From Nocardia asteroides (lineage in GTDB: Bacteria > Actinomycetota > Actinomycetes > Mycobacteriales > Mycobacteriaceae), in NCBI GenBank assembly GCA_019930625.1, contig CP082844.1:372001-436000 (forward strand): a stretch of 64,000 bases of DNA. The letters are read 5' to 3'. Below, piece by piece: positions 50,030-59,099 of the stretch. Within the stretch, counting starts at the first letter, position 1. Each line of letters starts with the position of its first letter. Under the pieces are notes generated by a model that did not search any database, was not told where the DNA came from, and saw only the letters and a list, made by a program, of their open reading frames with translations. Position numbers and translations under genes: made by a program.

Positions 50030-52597
50030 ATGACGAATTCCACCACCCGGGCTCCGCGGAACCCGGACGCAGGCGCGGACACGTCACTGTCCCACCGGCA
50101 GATCCTGACCATCCTGTCCGGGTTGCTGCTCGGCATGTTCCTGGCCGCCCTCGACCAGAACATCGTCAGCGTCGCGATCGTCAGGATCGCCAACAGCCTG
50201 CACGGTTTCGACGAACAGGCCTGGGCGACCACCGCTTACCTGATCACCGCGACGATCACCACGCCGCTCTACGGCAAACTGGCCGATATCTATGGCCGTA
50301 AGCCCTTCTATCTCACCGCCATCGGCCTGTTCGTCATCGGGTCGGTGGCGTGCACTTTCGCCACGTCGATGTACCAGCTCGCCGCGTTCCGCGCGTTCCA
50401 GGGCCTGGGCGCGGGCGGATTGATGTCGCTGGCGTTCACCATCATCGGCGATATCGTCCCCGTGCGGGAACGCGTGCGCTACCAGGGCTATTTCATGATG
50501 GTCTTCGGTACCGCGACGGTGCTCGGCCCGGTGCTGGGCGGCTTCTTCTCCGACTACGAACAGCTCGGCGGCATCGAAGGCTGGCGGTGGGTGTTCCTGG
50601 TGAACGTTCCGGTCGGCCTGCTCGCCCTGCTGGTGGTGGCCAAAGTGCTCAACGTGCCGCACCAGCGCCAGAATCACCGGATCGACTGGTTCGGCGCGCT
50701 GACCTTGGCGATCGGCGTCGTGCCGCTGCTGATCGTCGCCGAACAGGGGCGTCACTGGGGATGGTCCGCGCAGCGGTCGCTGCTGTGCTACGGCATCGGG
50801 GCGGCCGGCCTGCTGCTGTTCGTCCTGGTCGAGTTCCTGATGAAGGATTCGGCGCTGATCCCGTTGCGCTTGTTCAGGAATTCGACCTTCAGCGTCACCA
50901 TCGTGGGCGGGTTCATCGTCGGCGTCGCGATGTTCGGCGCGATCACCATGGTCCCGCAGTATTTCCAGGTAGTGCGCGGCTACTCGCCGACCAAAGCCGG
51001 TCTGCTGATGCTTCCCCTGGTACTCGGCATCACGATCGGCTCACAGCTGGCCGGACGGATCACCAAGGTGACCGGTCGCTACAAGATCCTGCCGGTGGCG
51101 GGCACGTTCATCGTCGCGGTCGGCGCGCTGCTGTACGCGCAGGTGCACTACGACAGCCCGCTGTGGCAACCCTTGGCCTACGGCGGCGTGGTCGGTTTCG
51201 GGCTCGGCTGTTGCATGCAGACGCTGATCATCGCCGCGCAGAACGCCGGACCCCGTTCGGACATGGGCGTGTCCACCGCGTCGGCCACGTTCTTCCGGCA
51301 AATGGGCGGCACGCTCGGCGTCGCGGTGTTCCTGACGATCCTGTTCAACCTGCTGCCGCACCGGATCATCGACGCGTTCGGCGGCGAGCTACCGCCCGGC
51401 TTCGGCGCCGACCAGCTCAGCGCCATGCAGGCCAACACCAGCGGCATCGCGGCGCTGCCCGAGCAGTTGAAGGCGCCCATCCTCACCGGCTTCACCGACT
51501 CCATGCACGGCGTGTTCTACGCGGCGGCCGGAGTCGCGCTGCTCGCTTGCTTCGTGCTGCTGTTCATGAAAGAGATTCCGCTGCGCGACGATCCCGTGCC
51601 CGTCGCGCAGGCACCGATCGAGGAGACGGAAGCCGCCGGATCGCACTGGGACGCGGATGAAGTCTGGGAAGGCGCCGCGCGGGCGCTGTCGGAACCGGAG
51701 CCGGTACTCGCCGCGGCGGCGAGCGGTTACGCCTCGGGCGATCCCGCGGGTAACGGCGCGCACCGGCGCGAGCCACGCGCGAACTTCGACGGCGCGGAGT
51801 ACGAAGGCCGCTCACTCGGCGGCTACGTCCATCGCGAAGACGGCCGCGCGGTACCCGCTGCCGCGCTCACCCTGATCGACCACCACGGACGGCAAGCCGC
51901 CCGGACGAGCGGCGGCGCGGACGGCGGCTACCTCCTCGGGGCGCCGGACGCGGGCAATTACGTGCTGATCGTGTCGGCCGCCGGGCACCAGCCCGCGGCG
52001 GTCAATGTCGTCGTGGGCGAGCGGCCGCAGCAGGTCGACATCACGCTGCTCGGCTCCGGCGAGGTGTCCGGCGTGGTCCGGTCGGGCACCCTCGGCGAAC
52101 CGCTGCCGGGCGCGACCATCACACTGACCGACCTGGACGGTGAGGTCGTCAGATCCGCGAGCGCGGCGGCCGACGGCGCCTATGTGTGCCACGGCGTGGT
52201 ACCCGGCACCTACACCCTGGTCGCGGTCGCCGAGCACATGCGGCCCAGCGCGACCGCGCTCACCGTGCCGGACAGCGGGCTGCTGCACCACGACATCGAG
52301 CTCGCGCCGATGGCGGTGCTGGCCGGATCGGCGTGGTCGGATGACGGGCGGGCGGTCTCGGACGTGCAGATCAGCGTGTTCGACGCGGCGGGCGTGCCCA
52401 CCGCGACGGCCCGCACCGACGAGCACGGGCGTTATGTCGTCACGGATCTCGCCGAAGGCGACTACACGGTCGTTGCGCGCGGCTACCCCCCGGTGACCAG
52501 CCGGATCACGGTGAGCGGCGGCGAAGTCGCTCATGACGTGCGGCTCGGCTACGACCTCGAGGACGAGGAAACCGGAAAGACGCCGCCCATCCACTGA
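50030..52597 (+). CDS. DHA2/EmrB-type MFS exporter with C-terminal beta-sandwich repeats
   Basis: An 855-aa protein. Residues 20-515 are a 14-helix drug:H+ antiporter: ALDQNIVSVAIVRIA in helix 1, GKLADIYGRKPFYLTAI (motif A), and AFRAFQGLGAGGLMSLAF. A charged linker of about 85 residues follows. Residues 600-845 carry three carboxypeptidase-regulatory-like (CNA-B/prealbumin-type) repeats with the GxY-x-L pattern: GGYLLGAPDAGNYVLIVSA, GAYVCHGVVPGTYTLVAVA and GRYVVTDLAEGDYTVVARG. The topology of 14 helices puts the tail in the cytoplasm, which is unusual for such folds. It is downstream of marR in one operon. Confidence 0.92.
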   Translation: MTNSTTRAPRNPDAGADTSLSHRQILTILSGLLLGMFLAALDQNIVSVAIVRIANSLHGFDEQAWATTAYLITATITTPLYGKLADIYGRKPFYLTAIGLFVIGSVACTFATSMYQLAAFRAFQGLGAGGLMSLAFTIIGDIVPVRERVRYQGYFMMVFGTATVLGPVLGGFFSDYEQLGGIEGWRWVFLVNVPVGLLALLVVAKVLNVPHQRQNHRIDWFGALTLAIGVVPLLIVAEQGRHWGWSAQRSLLCYGIGAAGLLLFVLVEFLMKDSALIPLRLFRNSTFSVTIVGGFIVGVAMFGAITMVPQYFQVVRGYSPTKAGLLMLPLVLGITIGSQLAGRITKVTGRYKILPVAGTFIVAVGALLYAQVHYDSPLWQPLAYGGVVGFGLGCCMQTLIIAAQNAGPRSDMGVSTASATFFRQMGGTLGVAVFLTILFNLLPHRIIDAFGGELPPGFGADQLSAMQANTSGIAALPEQLKAPILTGFTDSMHGVFYAAAGVALLACFVLLFMKEIPLRDDPVPVAQAPIEETEAAGSHWDADEVWEGAARALSEPEPVLAAAASGYASGDPAGNGAHRREPRANFDGAEYEGRSLGGYVHREDGRAVPAAALTLIDHHGRQAARTSGGADGGYLLGAPDAGNYVLIVSAAGHQPAAVNVVVGERPQQVDITLLGSGEVSGVVRSGTLGEPLPGATITLTDLDGEVVRSASAAADGAYVCHGVVPGTYTLVAVAEHMRPSATALTVPDSGLLHHDIELAPMAVLAGSAWSDDGRAVSDVQISVFDAAGVPTATARTDEHGRYVVTDLAEGDYTVVARGYPPVTSRITVSGGEVAHDVRLGYDLEDEETGKTPPIH

Positions 52598-52730
52598 GCC
52601 GCTGGAAGGACGCCGGGCGCGGGCGGATCGATCACCGCTCCCGGCGTGCTCCTGCGCCGGTGGTCTCTCGATCCGACGGCATCCGGACGCGGCCGCCGCC
52701 CTCGCACGAGGATGTCCGATCAGCAGCGGC

Positions 52731-53750
52731 TCACTCCCGCGCCCCACGCCGCTTGTGATCGCCGAACGGTTCGTCGCGTTCCCGGACGGCCGCGCGGAAG
52801 CCCGCGGTGACGGCCCGCTCCTGGAAGGCGTAGCCCTCCCTGGTGTGCCGGGAGATGCCGTCGAAGACGGTGCTGATCATGCCGGAGTTCGCCACTCCCT
52901 GGGCGTACAGCGCCGAGTTCAGCGCCAGTTTGGCCATCATCAGCTGGTTGATCGGCATGCGCGCGATGCGCGCGACGAATTCCTCGGTGCGCGCGTCGAG
53001 TTCGTCGGCGGGCCAGGATTCGATCGCCAGGCCCCATTCGACCGCCTGTTTTCCGGTGAGACAGTCCCCGGTGAACAGCAGGCGCTTGGCGCGCTGGTCA
53101 CCGAGGCGATGCGCCCACATTCCCGCCGCGGGAACGCCCCAGACCCGGGTGGGCGGATAGCCGATCTTGGCGTCGTCGGCGCAGATGATCTGGTCGGCGA
53201 ACAGGGCGATGTCACTGCCGCCCGCCACCGCGAAGCCGTGCAGCTTGGCCACGGTCGGTTTGTTCGCCTGCATCAGGCTGGCGAAACCGCGATTGAACCG
53301 GCTCATCATCGCGTAGTCGATCATCGGATCCCAGGTCCGCGCCGGGTCGTGGTTGCGGCCCTGGACCACCGGGTCGACGACCGTCCCCGCCGCGTCGCCG
53401 GGACCGCCCGCCACCGCGAAACTCTGCTCGGCGAACAGGCTCAGGTCGTATCCCCCGCAGAATCCCTTGCCGCGCCCGGACAACAGGATCACGTGCACCC
53501 GCGGGTCCAGATCGGCGCGTTCGACCGCGTGCGCCAGGTCCTGCGGGGTGTCGGGGGTGATGGCGTTGCCCTTGTCCGGGCGGTTGAAGGTGATGCGCGC
53601 GATACGGCCGTCTCGCTCGTAGGTGAGTGTCCGGTACTCGCGCGCGGCGTCCGGCTCCGGGCGGCCCGTCCACGGCGAATCCGGCGTCTCCGTCCAATCG
53701 TGATACCACGCGCCCGCACCGTCATCGGCCTGGATGTCACTGTCGGTCAT
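52731..53750 (-). CDS. Enoyl-CoA hydratase/isomerase family protein
   Basis: A 339-aa crotonase with an N-terminal extension of about 45 residues before RTLTYERDGRIARITFNRP. Oxyanion segments are GRGKGFCGGYDLSLFAE (near residue 92) and HGFAVAGGSDIALFADQIICADD (in parts GFAVAGGSDIALF and ICADD). A long C-terminal arm starts at WGVPAAGMWAHRLG. The glycine-rich insert between them is typical of mycolata EchA-type proteins of uncertain substrate. Start ATG 53750 follows GAAGGGAA. It is divergent from a TetR gene with a perfect operator between them. Confidence 0.88.
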   Translation of the reverse strand: MTDSDIQADDGAGAWYHDWTETPDSPWTGRPEPDAAREYRTLTYERDGRIARITFNRPDKGNAITPDTPQDLAHAVERADLDPRVHVILLSGRGKGFCGGYDLSLFAEQSFAVAGGPGDAAGTVVDPVVQGRNHDPARTWDPMIDYAMMSRFNRGFASLMQANKPTVAKLHGFAVAGGSDIALFADQIICADDAKIGYPPTRVWGVPAAGMWAHRLGDQRAKRLLFTGDCLTGKQAVEWGLAIESWPADELDARTEEFVARIARMPINQLMMAKLALNSALYAQGVANSGMISTVFDGISRHTREGYAFQERAVTAGFRAAVRERDEPFGDHKRRGARE

Positions 53751-53810
53751 CGCTGTTCCCTTCGACGTCGTCCGGCACCTGTCTTCGCAGTCTGGTGCAC
53801 CGACCATTTG

Positions 53811-53828
53811 ACAGTCAACATTGACTGT
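53811..53828. promoter_or_regulatory. TetR operator candidate ACAGTCAA-CA-TTGACTGT
   Basis: A perfect 8+8 inverted repeat in the 110-bp spacer between the divergent crotonase and tetR genes, 33 bases before the tetR start. It also contains a TTGAC that could be a -35 element. Confidence 0.8.
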
Positions 53829-53860
53829 GAAAATGTCGCCGTGGACGGAGGGAGACGGTG

Positions 53861-54457
53861 ATGGCCGGAGTGCGCGAGGAGCAGAAGCGGGCGACCCGGG
53901 TTCGCATCCTCGAGGCCGCCGCCGACCTGCTGGCCGAGCAGGGATACCGGGCACTGTCCACCCTGTCCGTGCAGCGCGCGGCCGGTGTCAGCCGCGGAGC
54001 GCTGCTGCATCACTTCCCGACCATCGGCGCGTTGATCGCCGAACTGGTCGGCCATCTGGTCGCGCGAAACGAGGCGGCCGTTCGCGAAGTCGCGACCGGA
54101 CTCGGCGCCGGGGCCGATCCCACCGTGCGCGCCTTGACCGCCCTGTACGAGTCGATGGCCCGGCCGGCGGCACAAGCCGAATTCGAACTGTGGGCGGCCG
54201 CGCGGACCGATCCCGCGCTTGCCGAGGCGTTGCGCGCGGCCGAACGAAAAGCCGGGCGCGACTTGCACCGCGTAGTGGACACCCTGTTCGATCCGGACAT
54301 TGTCGCCCATCCGCGCTATCCGGCCGTTCGCGATCTCACCATCGCGATACTGCGCGGCACCGCGATGTCCCGCCCACTGCGCACCACCGAGCGCGCCGCC
54401 ACGGCAACCATCGATCAATGGGCGCAGGCCATGAACGTCTTGCTCACACAAGGCTGA
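53861..54457 (+). CDS. TetR-family regulator
   Basis: A 198-aa TetR protein with HTH at residues about 30-56 (LSTLSVQRAAGVSRGALLHHFPTIGALI) and a C-terminal ligand domain. GGAGGGAGA precedes ATG 53861. It should control the divergent crotonase and itself through the 53811 palindrome. Confidence 0.91.
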   Translation: MAGVREEQKRATRVRILEAAADLLAEQGYRALSTLSVQRAAGVSRGALLHHFPTIGALIAELVGHLVARNEAAVREVATGLGAGADPTVRALTALYESMARPAAQAEFELWAAARTDPALAEALRAAERKAGRDLHRVVDTLFDPDIVAHPRYPAVRDLTIAILRGTAMSRPLRTTERAATATIDQWAQAMNVLLTQG

Positions 54458-54681
54458 TAGCAATCATCAAGCGCCGCCGTGACTCAATCCGCTGTGATGC
54501 GCGTCACTCATCCACTCGATTGTGCTGTCTCCCACACTCTCGCTATCCTGGCTGCACTTTGAGACCAGCGAGTCTCAATGCAGCCTTCGACGGGGCCGGG
54601 TTCGACCACCGCACGGCTCCGGCGGAGGCCGATTCCTGCCGGGGAGCGCCTGCGGCGCGTGGACTACCAGGAGCAAACGCC

Positions 54682-55590
54682 ATGCGATCGAAGTGGATCT
54701 CGGCGGCCATCGGTATCACGGCGATGGCGCTGTCGTGTGTGGGACCGGGCAGCGGACCCGCCCTCGCCACACCGGACTGTCCGAGCATGTACGTCGTGGC
54801 GATCCCGGGAACATGGGAGACCACGGACCATCCGGACAACGAGCGACCCGGGCCCGGGATGCTGGCCGGAGTCACCAATGGCCTGCCGCCCTCGGTGCGC
54901 GTGGACTACGTCAGCTACGCCGCGACCGCGTTCCCCTGGGAGAGCGACGTCTATGGCGCTTCCAAGCGCGAAGCCGTGGACAATGCCCGCGGCTTGATCG
55001 CGGCGATGGCCAGGGAATGCGGTGCGACCAAGATCGCGCTGCTCGGCTACAGCCAGGGTGCGGACGCCGCGGGCGATCTCGCCGCCGAGATCGGCACCGG
55101 CATCGGCGTGGTGCCACCGCATCGGATTGTCGCGGTCGGACTCCTGTCCGACCCACGCCGCTCCCCCACTGATGCGCTGGTCGGCCCGCCGGTGGGCGGC
55201 GCGGGAGCGGGCGGCCCGCGCATCGGCGGATTCGGTTTCCTCACCCCGCAAACCCGCACCATCTGCGCGATCGGCGACCTTTACTGCTCCACGGCCTCCG
55301 ACGATTTCGTGACCCGCTTCGCGGGCTTCCTGGCCCAGACCTCCTATCCCGACCCGGCCTATCTCTGGCGCTACCAGCTCGAAATGGGCGCCATCGTCGG
55401 CGATCTGATGTCCAACGGCGGACTCCCGGTGCTGCAGAGCCAGCTGTCGGAGTCGGCCAACCAGGAACGCGCGCGGCTGCTGGACGAGTTCTACCGCTCC
55501 GAGGCGCACACCGCCTACGGCAGCTACCCCGTCGGCGGCGGAGCTACCGCCCTGTCGTGGATGCACGACTGGCTGGCCTCGCTGGCCTGA
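54682..55590 (+). CDS. Secreted cutinase-family esterase
   Basis: An exported serine esterase of 302 aa from the cutinase family (Culp-type of mycolata). A signal peptide occupies residues 1-30 (AAIGITAMALSCVG, cleavage near ALA-TP). The mature enzyme has CPSMYVVAIPGTWET near its start, the nucleophile in LLGYSQGADAAGD (about residue 121), the Asp in CAIGDLYCS (about residue 195, between two Cys) and a His later on (in SEAHTAY or near the end). The C-terminal 80 residues beyond the cutinase core are helical and set it apart from the short Culps. It should act on lipids or esters in the cell envelope. AGGAGCAA precedes the ATG. Confidence 0.92.
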   Translation: MRSKWISAAIGITAMALSCVGPGSGPALATPDCPSMYVVAIPGTWETTDHPDNERPGPGMLAGVTNGLPPSVRVDYVSYAATAFPWESDVYGASKREAVDNARGLIAAMARECGATKIALLGYSQGADAAGDLAAEIGTGIGVVPPHRIVAVGLLSDPRRSPTDALVGPPVGGAGAGGPRIGGFGFLTPQTRTICAIGDLYCSTASDDFVTRFAGFLAQTSYPDPAYLWRYQLEMGAIVGDLMSNGGLPVLQSQLSESANQERARLLDEFYRSEAHTAYGSYPVGGGATALSWMHDWLASLA

Positions 55591-55591
55591 G

Positions 55592-55909
55592 TCAGCGGGC
55601 GAGCCGGCGCGCGACCTCCCCACCCCGTCCGCGACGGCGCCCTGTGGAGGGGCCGCGGAGGTGCTGGCCGCTCAGCGACTCGGCCGTGCTGCTGGACTGC
55701 GGGCGCACAGCGCCGGCGGCCCGCTCGCCCCTCCACGCGCCGATCCGTTCGCGCCGTGCTCGTCGCACGCGGCGCGGGAGAGGCGCGTCGCGCATCGTCA
55801 TCGGCGGGGCCGAGGCCGCCACATCGAGCGGGTGGTACTGGCGCGCGGGTTGCGCTGACACGTCGAGGGCCGTGTCCTGGTGCACGGCTGCCGGGTACTG
55901 GTCCGACAT
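55592..55909 (-). CDS. Doubtful small ORF in a 362-bp gap
   Basis: A 105-codon frame starting MSDQYPAAVHQDTALDVSAQ runs on the strand of the DUF6459 gene, 43 bp beyond its stop. It is Arg/Gly-rich in the second half, shows no domain and may be chance in GC-rich DNA. Apart from this I see nothing in 55591-55952. Confidence 0.2.
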   Translation of the reverse strand: MSDQYPAAVHQDTALDVSAQPARQYHPLDVAASAPPMTMRDAPLPRRVRRARRERIGAWRGERAAGAVRPQSSSTAESLSGQHLRGPSTGRRRGRGGEVARRLAR

Positions 55910-55952
55910 GGCGCGCCGACCCATTCAGCTCGGCTGAGCGCTTCGGGCCGCG

Positions 55953-56498
55953 TCATCGGATGCGCAGGGCCGTCAGCCGCCAGCCGGCAGAGCGGGTCCG
56001 GACGATGCGCGCCGCCAAGGCGAAACGACGACTGCCGCGGCCGTACGCGGCGAAGACCTCGGCGGTCCGCGCATTCATGAGGACCACGCTCACCCGGATC
56101 GGCACCGCCGCACCGAGAGCGCTGCCCGGCACGAGACCGGCGCCGATCAACGTGCGCACCGCGGCGACGACCGTGGCGTCGGCGACCACGGCGAGTTGTG
56201 GCACCGGTCGCCTGCGGTCGAGCACCTCGAGGACGATTCGTACCGCCGACTCGGCGAACCGGCATGCCTGCGCCCGTGTCTCATTCTCGATAGACGTCGC
56301 GGACGCATGCCCGCGACGCACCGCTCCGCGTACACCCGCTCTCGCCCGCCCGGAGCCCGCGCGCGGTCGCGGCCGGCACGGTAGCGCCCGAGCGACCGCC
56401 GGATCGCGCGGCGCGCTCCGCGCCTCGGCGCCGCGACAACTGTCCAACGGCGGCTCCGGATTAGGAGCAGGCGCCAACCAATCGCGATAATCAGTCAT
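55953..56498 (-). CDS. DUF6459 family protein
   Basis: A 181-aa protein of the actinobacterial DUF6459 (Rv3235-like) family. The first 80 residues are Pro/Arg/Ala-rich and disordered. The domain starts at ACRFAESAVRIVLEVLDRRRPVPQL (residues about 88-112) and ends with AEVFAAYGRGSRRFALAARI and GWRLTALRI. In relatives this gene lies near secA. No such neighbour is visible here, and the function is unknown. Start ATG 56498. Confidence 0.8.
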   Translation of the reverse strand: MTDYRDWLAPAPNPEPPLDSCRGAEARSAPRDPAVARALPCRPRPRAGSGRARAGVRGAVRRGHASATSIENETRAQACRFAESAVRIVLEVLDRRRPVPQLAVVADATVVAAVRTLIGAGLVPGSALGAAVPIRVSVVLMNARTAEVFAAYGRGSRRFALAARIVRTRSAGWRLTALRIR

Positions 56499-56732
56499 AC
56501 GAATCCCTTCAGCCTCCGGTGGGTCCAAACCCGTGGCGACCGATTCTGCGGACACGGCACCGAAAATCGCGCGTAGTCGGCTACCCGAATCCAGCCGGGC
56601 TCGCCACCACCGGGGTACGGGAGCCCCGAGCAGCGACCACACCACCACACCGGGAATACCCGCAAACCCCCTACGGTTGCATTGGTTGCCATATCCACCA
56701 AAATGAGTCAGACTGGGAACGAAGGAGGCGTC

Positions 56733-57827
56733 GTGCAGTTCGGAATCTTCACGGTCGGTGATGTGACGACCGACCCGACGACCGGCCGGACGCCGAGTGA
56801 GCACGAGCGCATCACGGCCATGGTGACGATCGCGCGCAAGGCCGAAGAGGTCGGGCTGGACGTGTTCGCCACCGGCGAGCACCACAACCGGCCGTTCGTG
56901 CCGTCGTCGCCGACGACGATGCTCGGCTACATCGCGGCGCGCACCGAGCGGCTCCAACTCTCCACCGCGACGACGCTGATCACGACGAACGATCCGGTGA
57001 AGATCGCCGAGGACTTCGCCATGCTCCAGCACCTGTCCGAGGGACGGGTGGACCTGATGCTCGGCCGTGGCAACACCGGACCGGTCTACCCTTGGTTCGG
57101 CAAGGACATCCGCGACGGCATCGCGCTGGCGATCGAGAACTACCACCTGTTGCACCGGCTCTGGCGCGAGGACGTGGTCGACTGGGAGGGCAAGTTCCGC
57201 ACGCCGTTGCAGTCGTTCACCTCGACGCCGCGCCCGCTGGACGACGTAGCGCCGTTCGTGTGGCACGGCTCGATCCGCAGCCCGGAGATCGCCGAGCAGG
57301 CGGCCTACTACGGCGACGGATTCTTCGCCAACAACATCTTCTGGCCGAAAGAACACTTCCAGCGGCTGATCGCGCTGTATCGGCAGCGCTACGAGCACTA
57401 CGGTCACGGGTCGGCCGACCAGGCGATCGTCGGGCTCGGCGGACAGGTGTTCATGCGCAAGAACTCACAGGACGCGGTACGCGAGTTCCGTCCCTACTTC
57501 GACAACGCGCCGGTGTACGGGCACGGCCCCTCGCTGGAGGAGTTCACCGAGCAGACACCGCTCACCGTCGGCAGCCCACAGGAGGTCATCGACAAGACGC
57601 TCACCTTCCGGGAGTCTTTCGGCGACTACCAGCGCCAACTGTTCCTGATGGACCACGCGGGGCTGCCGCTGAAGACCGTGCTGGAACAACTGGACCTACT
57701 CGGCGGAGAGGTGGTCCCGGTGCTGCGCAAGGAATTCGCGGCGCTGCGCCCGGCGCATGTTCCGGACGCGCCGACGCACGCGAGCCTGGTCGCCGCCCGC
57801 GACGCCGCCCTGGAGGCGACCCGATGA
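56733..57827 (+). CDS. LLM-class flavin-dependent monooxygenase
   Basis: A luciferase-like TIM-barrel FMN monooxygenase of 364 aa. Markers are VQFGIFTVGDV at the N-terminus, GEHHNRPFVPSSPTTMLGYIAARTERL (as EHHNRPFVPSSP and IAARTERL), HLSEGRVDLMLGRGN near residue 107, and the QAAYYGDGFFANNIFWPKEH helix. The GTG at 56733 is preceded by GAAGGAGG, which decides the start. Its stop overlaps the start of an FMN reductase gene as ATGA, the classical two-component pair. Substrate unknown. Confidence 0.93.
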   Translation: MQFGIFTVGDVTTDPTTGRTPSEHERITAMVTIARKAEEVGLDVFATGEHHNRPFVPSSPTTMLGYIAARTERLQLSTATTLITTNDPVKIAEDFAMLQHLSEGRVDLMLGRGNTGPVYPWFGKDIRDGIALAIENYHLLHRLWREDVVDWEGKFRTPLQSFTSTPRPLDDVAPFVWHGSIRSPEIAEQAAYYGDGFFANNIFWPKEHFQRLIALYRQRYEHYGHGSADQAIVGLGGQVFMRKNSQDAVREFRPYFDNAPVYGHGPSLEEFTEQTPLTVGSPQEVIDKTLTFRESFGDYQRQLFLMDHAGLPLKTVLEQLDLLGGEVVPVLRKEFAALRPAHVPDAPTHASLVAARDAALEATR

Positions 57828-58429
57828 CCCGCATCGCGATCGTTTCCGCGGGCCTGTCCCAGCCCTCGTCGACCCGGCTGCTCGCCGATCGGCTCGCCGC
57901 CGCCACCGGCGAGGCACTGACCGCGTCCGGTGCGGATGTGACATTCGACGTCGTCGAAGTACGTGAGCACGCCCGCGATCTGGCCGACAACCTGCTCACC
58001 GGATTCGCCCCCAGTACTCTGCGCGCGACGATCGACAGCGTGTCCAGCGCCGACGGGTTGATCGCCGTCACGCCGATCTTCAACGCCTCCTACAGCGGCC
58101 TGTTCAAGACGTTCTTCGACGTACTGGAACCGGACGCGCTGGCAGGGATGCCGGTGCTGCTCGGCGCGACCGGCGGCTCGGCACGCCACTCGCTGGCGTT
58201 GGAGCACGCACTGCGTCCGATGTTCAGCTATCTGCACGCGGTGGTCGCGCCCACCTCCGTGTACGCGGCGTCCGAGGACTGGGCGTCCGCGGCGGCGGGC
58301 GGATTGCGTAGCAGAATCGACCGCGCCGCCGGGGAGTTCGCCGCCATGCTGACCACCACCCCACGAGCGCGCGCCGCCGATCCGTACGACGAGCCGGTAC
58401 CGTTCGCGCAAATGCTCGGCACCCACTGA
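57824..58429 (+). CDS. NAD(P)H-dependent FMN reductase (CE1759-type)
   Basis: A 201-aa flavodoxin-fold reductase. The N-terminal phosphate loop is IVSAGLSQPSSTRLLADRLA, the flavin contact TPIFNASYSGLFKTFFDVLE lies near residue 85, and LGATGGSARHSLALEHALRP near residue 115. These match the CE1759 family of FMN reductases that sit beside LLM monooxygenases. Overlapping ATGA with the monooxygenase makes the supply of reduced FMN to that enzyme the obvious role. Confidence 0.93.
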   Translation: MTRIAIVSAGLSQPSSTRLLADRLAAATGEALTASGADVTFDVVEVREHARDLADNLLTGFAPSTLRATIDSVSSADGLIAVTPIFNASYSGLFKTFFDVLEPDALAGMPVLLGATGGSARHSLALEHALRPMFSYLHAVVAPTSVYAASEDWASAAAGGLRSRIDRAAGEFAAMLTTTPRARAADPYDEPVPFAQMLGTH

Positions 58430-58498
58430 GCTTTTCGCGATCACCCGGCGCCATCCCTACCCAACTAGTTCAAAAATCAACCATTTGAGGAGAACGCC

Positions 58499-59047
58499 AT
58501 GTCGACCACGACCACGAACACCCTGACCGCGGGCACCTGGGTCATCGACCCCGCCCACTCCACCCTCGGCTTCTCGGTACGCCACCTGATGGTGAGCAAG
58601 GTGCGCGGCCGGTTCACCGACTTCTCCGGCCGGTTGGTCATCGCCGAGGACGGCAGCGCCTCGGCCGAGGCCGAGATCCGGGTCGACTCGGTCACCACCG
58701 ACAACGAACAGCGTGACGCCCACCTGCGCACCGCGGACTTCTTCCAGGCCGAGCAGTTCCCGGTGGCCACGTTCAAGTCCACCGGATTCCGGGTCAAGGG
58801 CGAGGACTTCGTGGTGGACGGCGAATTCACCATCCGCGGCGTCACCAAGCCGGTGTCGCTGGACGTGGAATTCCTCGGTGTGAACCCCGGCATGGGCCAA
58901 GGGCCGGTCGCGGGCTTCGAAGCCAAGACCGTGATCAATCGCCGCGACTTCGGCATCACCATCGACATGCCGCTGCCCGACGGCGGCGCCGTGATCGGCG
59001 ACAAGATCACGCTCACCCTCGAGGTCGAGGTCGGTCTGCGGTCCTGA
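58499..59047 (+). CDS. YceI-family lipid-binding protein
   Basis: A lipocalin-like protein of 182 aa that binds isoprenoids or other lipids in related bacteria. It has no signal peptide, so it is cytoplasmic. The family pattern is complete: GTWVIDPAHSTLGFSVRHLMVSKVRG, then FSGRLVIAEDGSASAEAEI, the VATFKSTGFRVKG strand pair, FTIRGVTKPVSLDVEF, and NRRDFGI. GAGGAGA precedes the ATG. It lies 69 bp after the FMN reductase and could be read from that operon. Confidence 0.95.
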   Translation: MSTTTTNTLTAGTWVIDPAHSTLGFSVRHLMVSKVRGRFTDFSGRLVIAEDGSASAEAEIRVDSVTTDNEQRDAHLRTADFFQAEQFPVATFKSTGFRVKGEDFVVDGEFTIRGVTKPVSLDVEFLGVNPGMGQGPVAGFEAKTVINRRDFGITIDMPLPDGGAVIGDKITLTLEVEVGLRS

Positions 59048-59054
59048 GTTCTCG

Positions 59055-59097
59055 ACGGTCCCGCAGGAGTTCGGTGCTCCTGCGGGACCGTTTTTTT
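59055..59097 (+). terminator. Rho-independent terminator after yceI
   Basis: A 15-bp perfect stem (ACGGTCCCGCAGGAG and complement) with a 7-base loop is followed by seven Ts ending at 59097. Confidence 0.93.
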
Positions 59098-59099
59098 CC

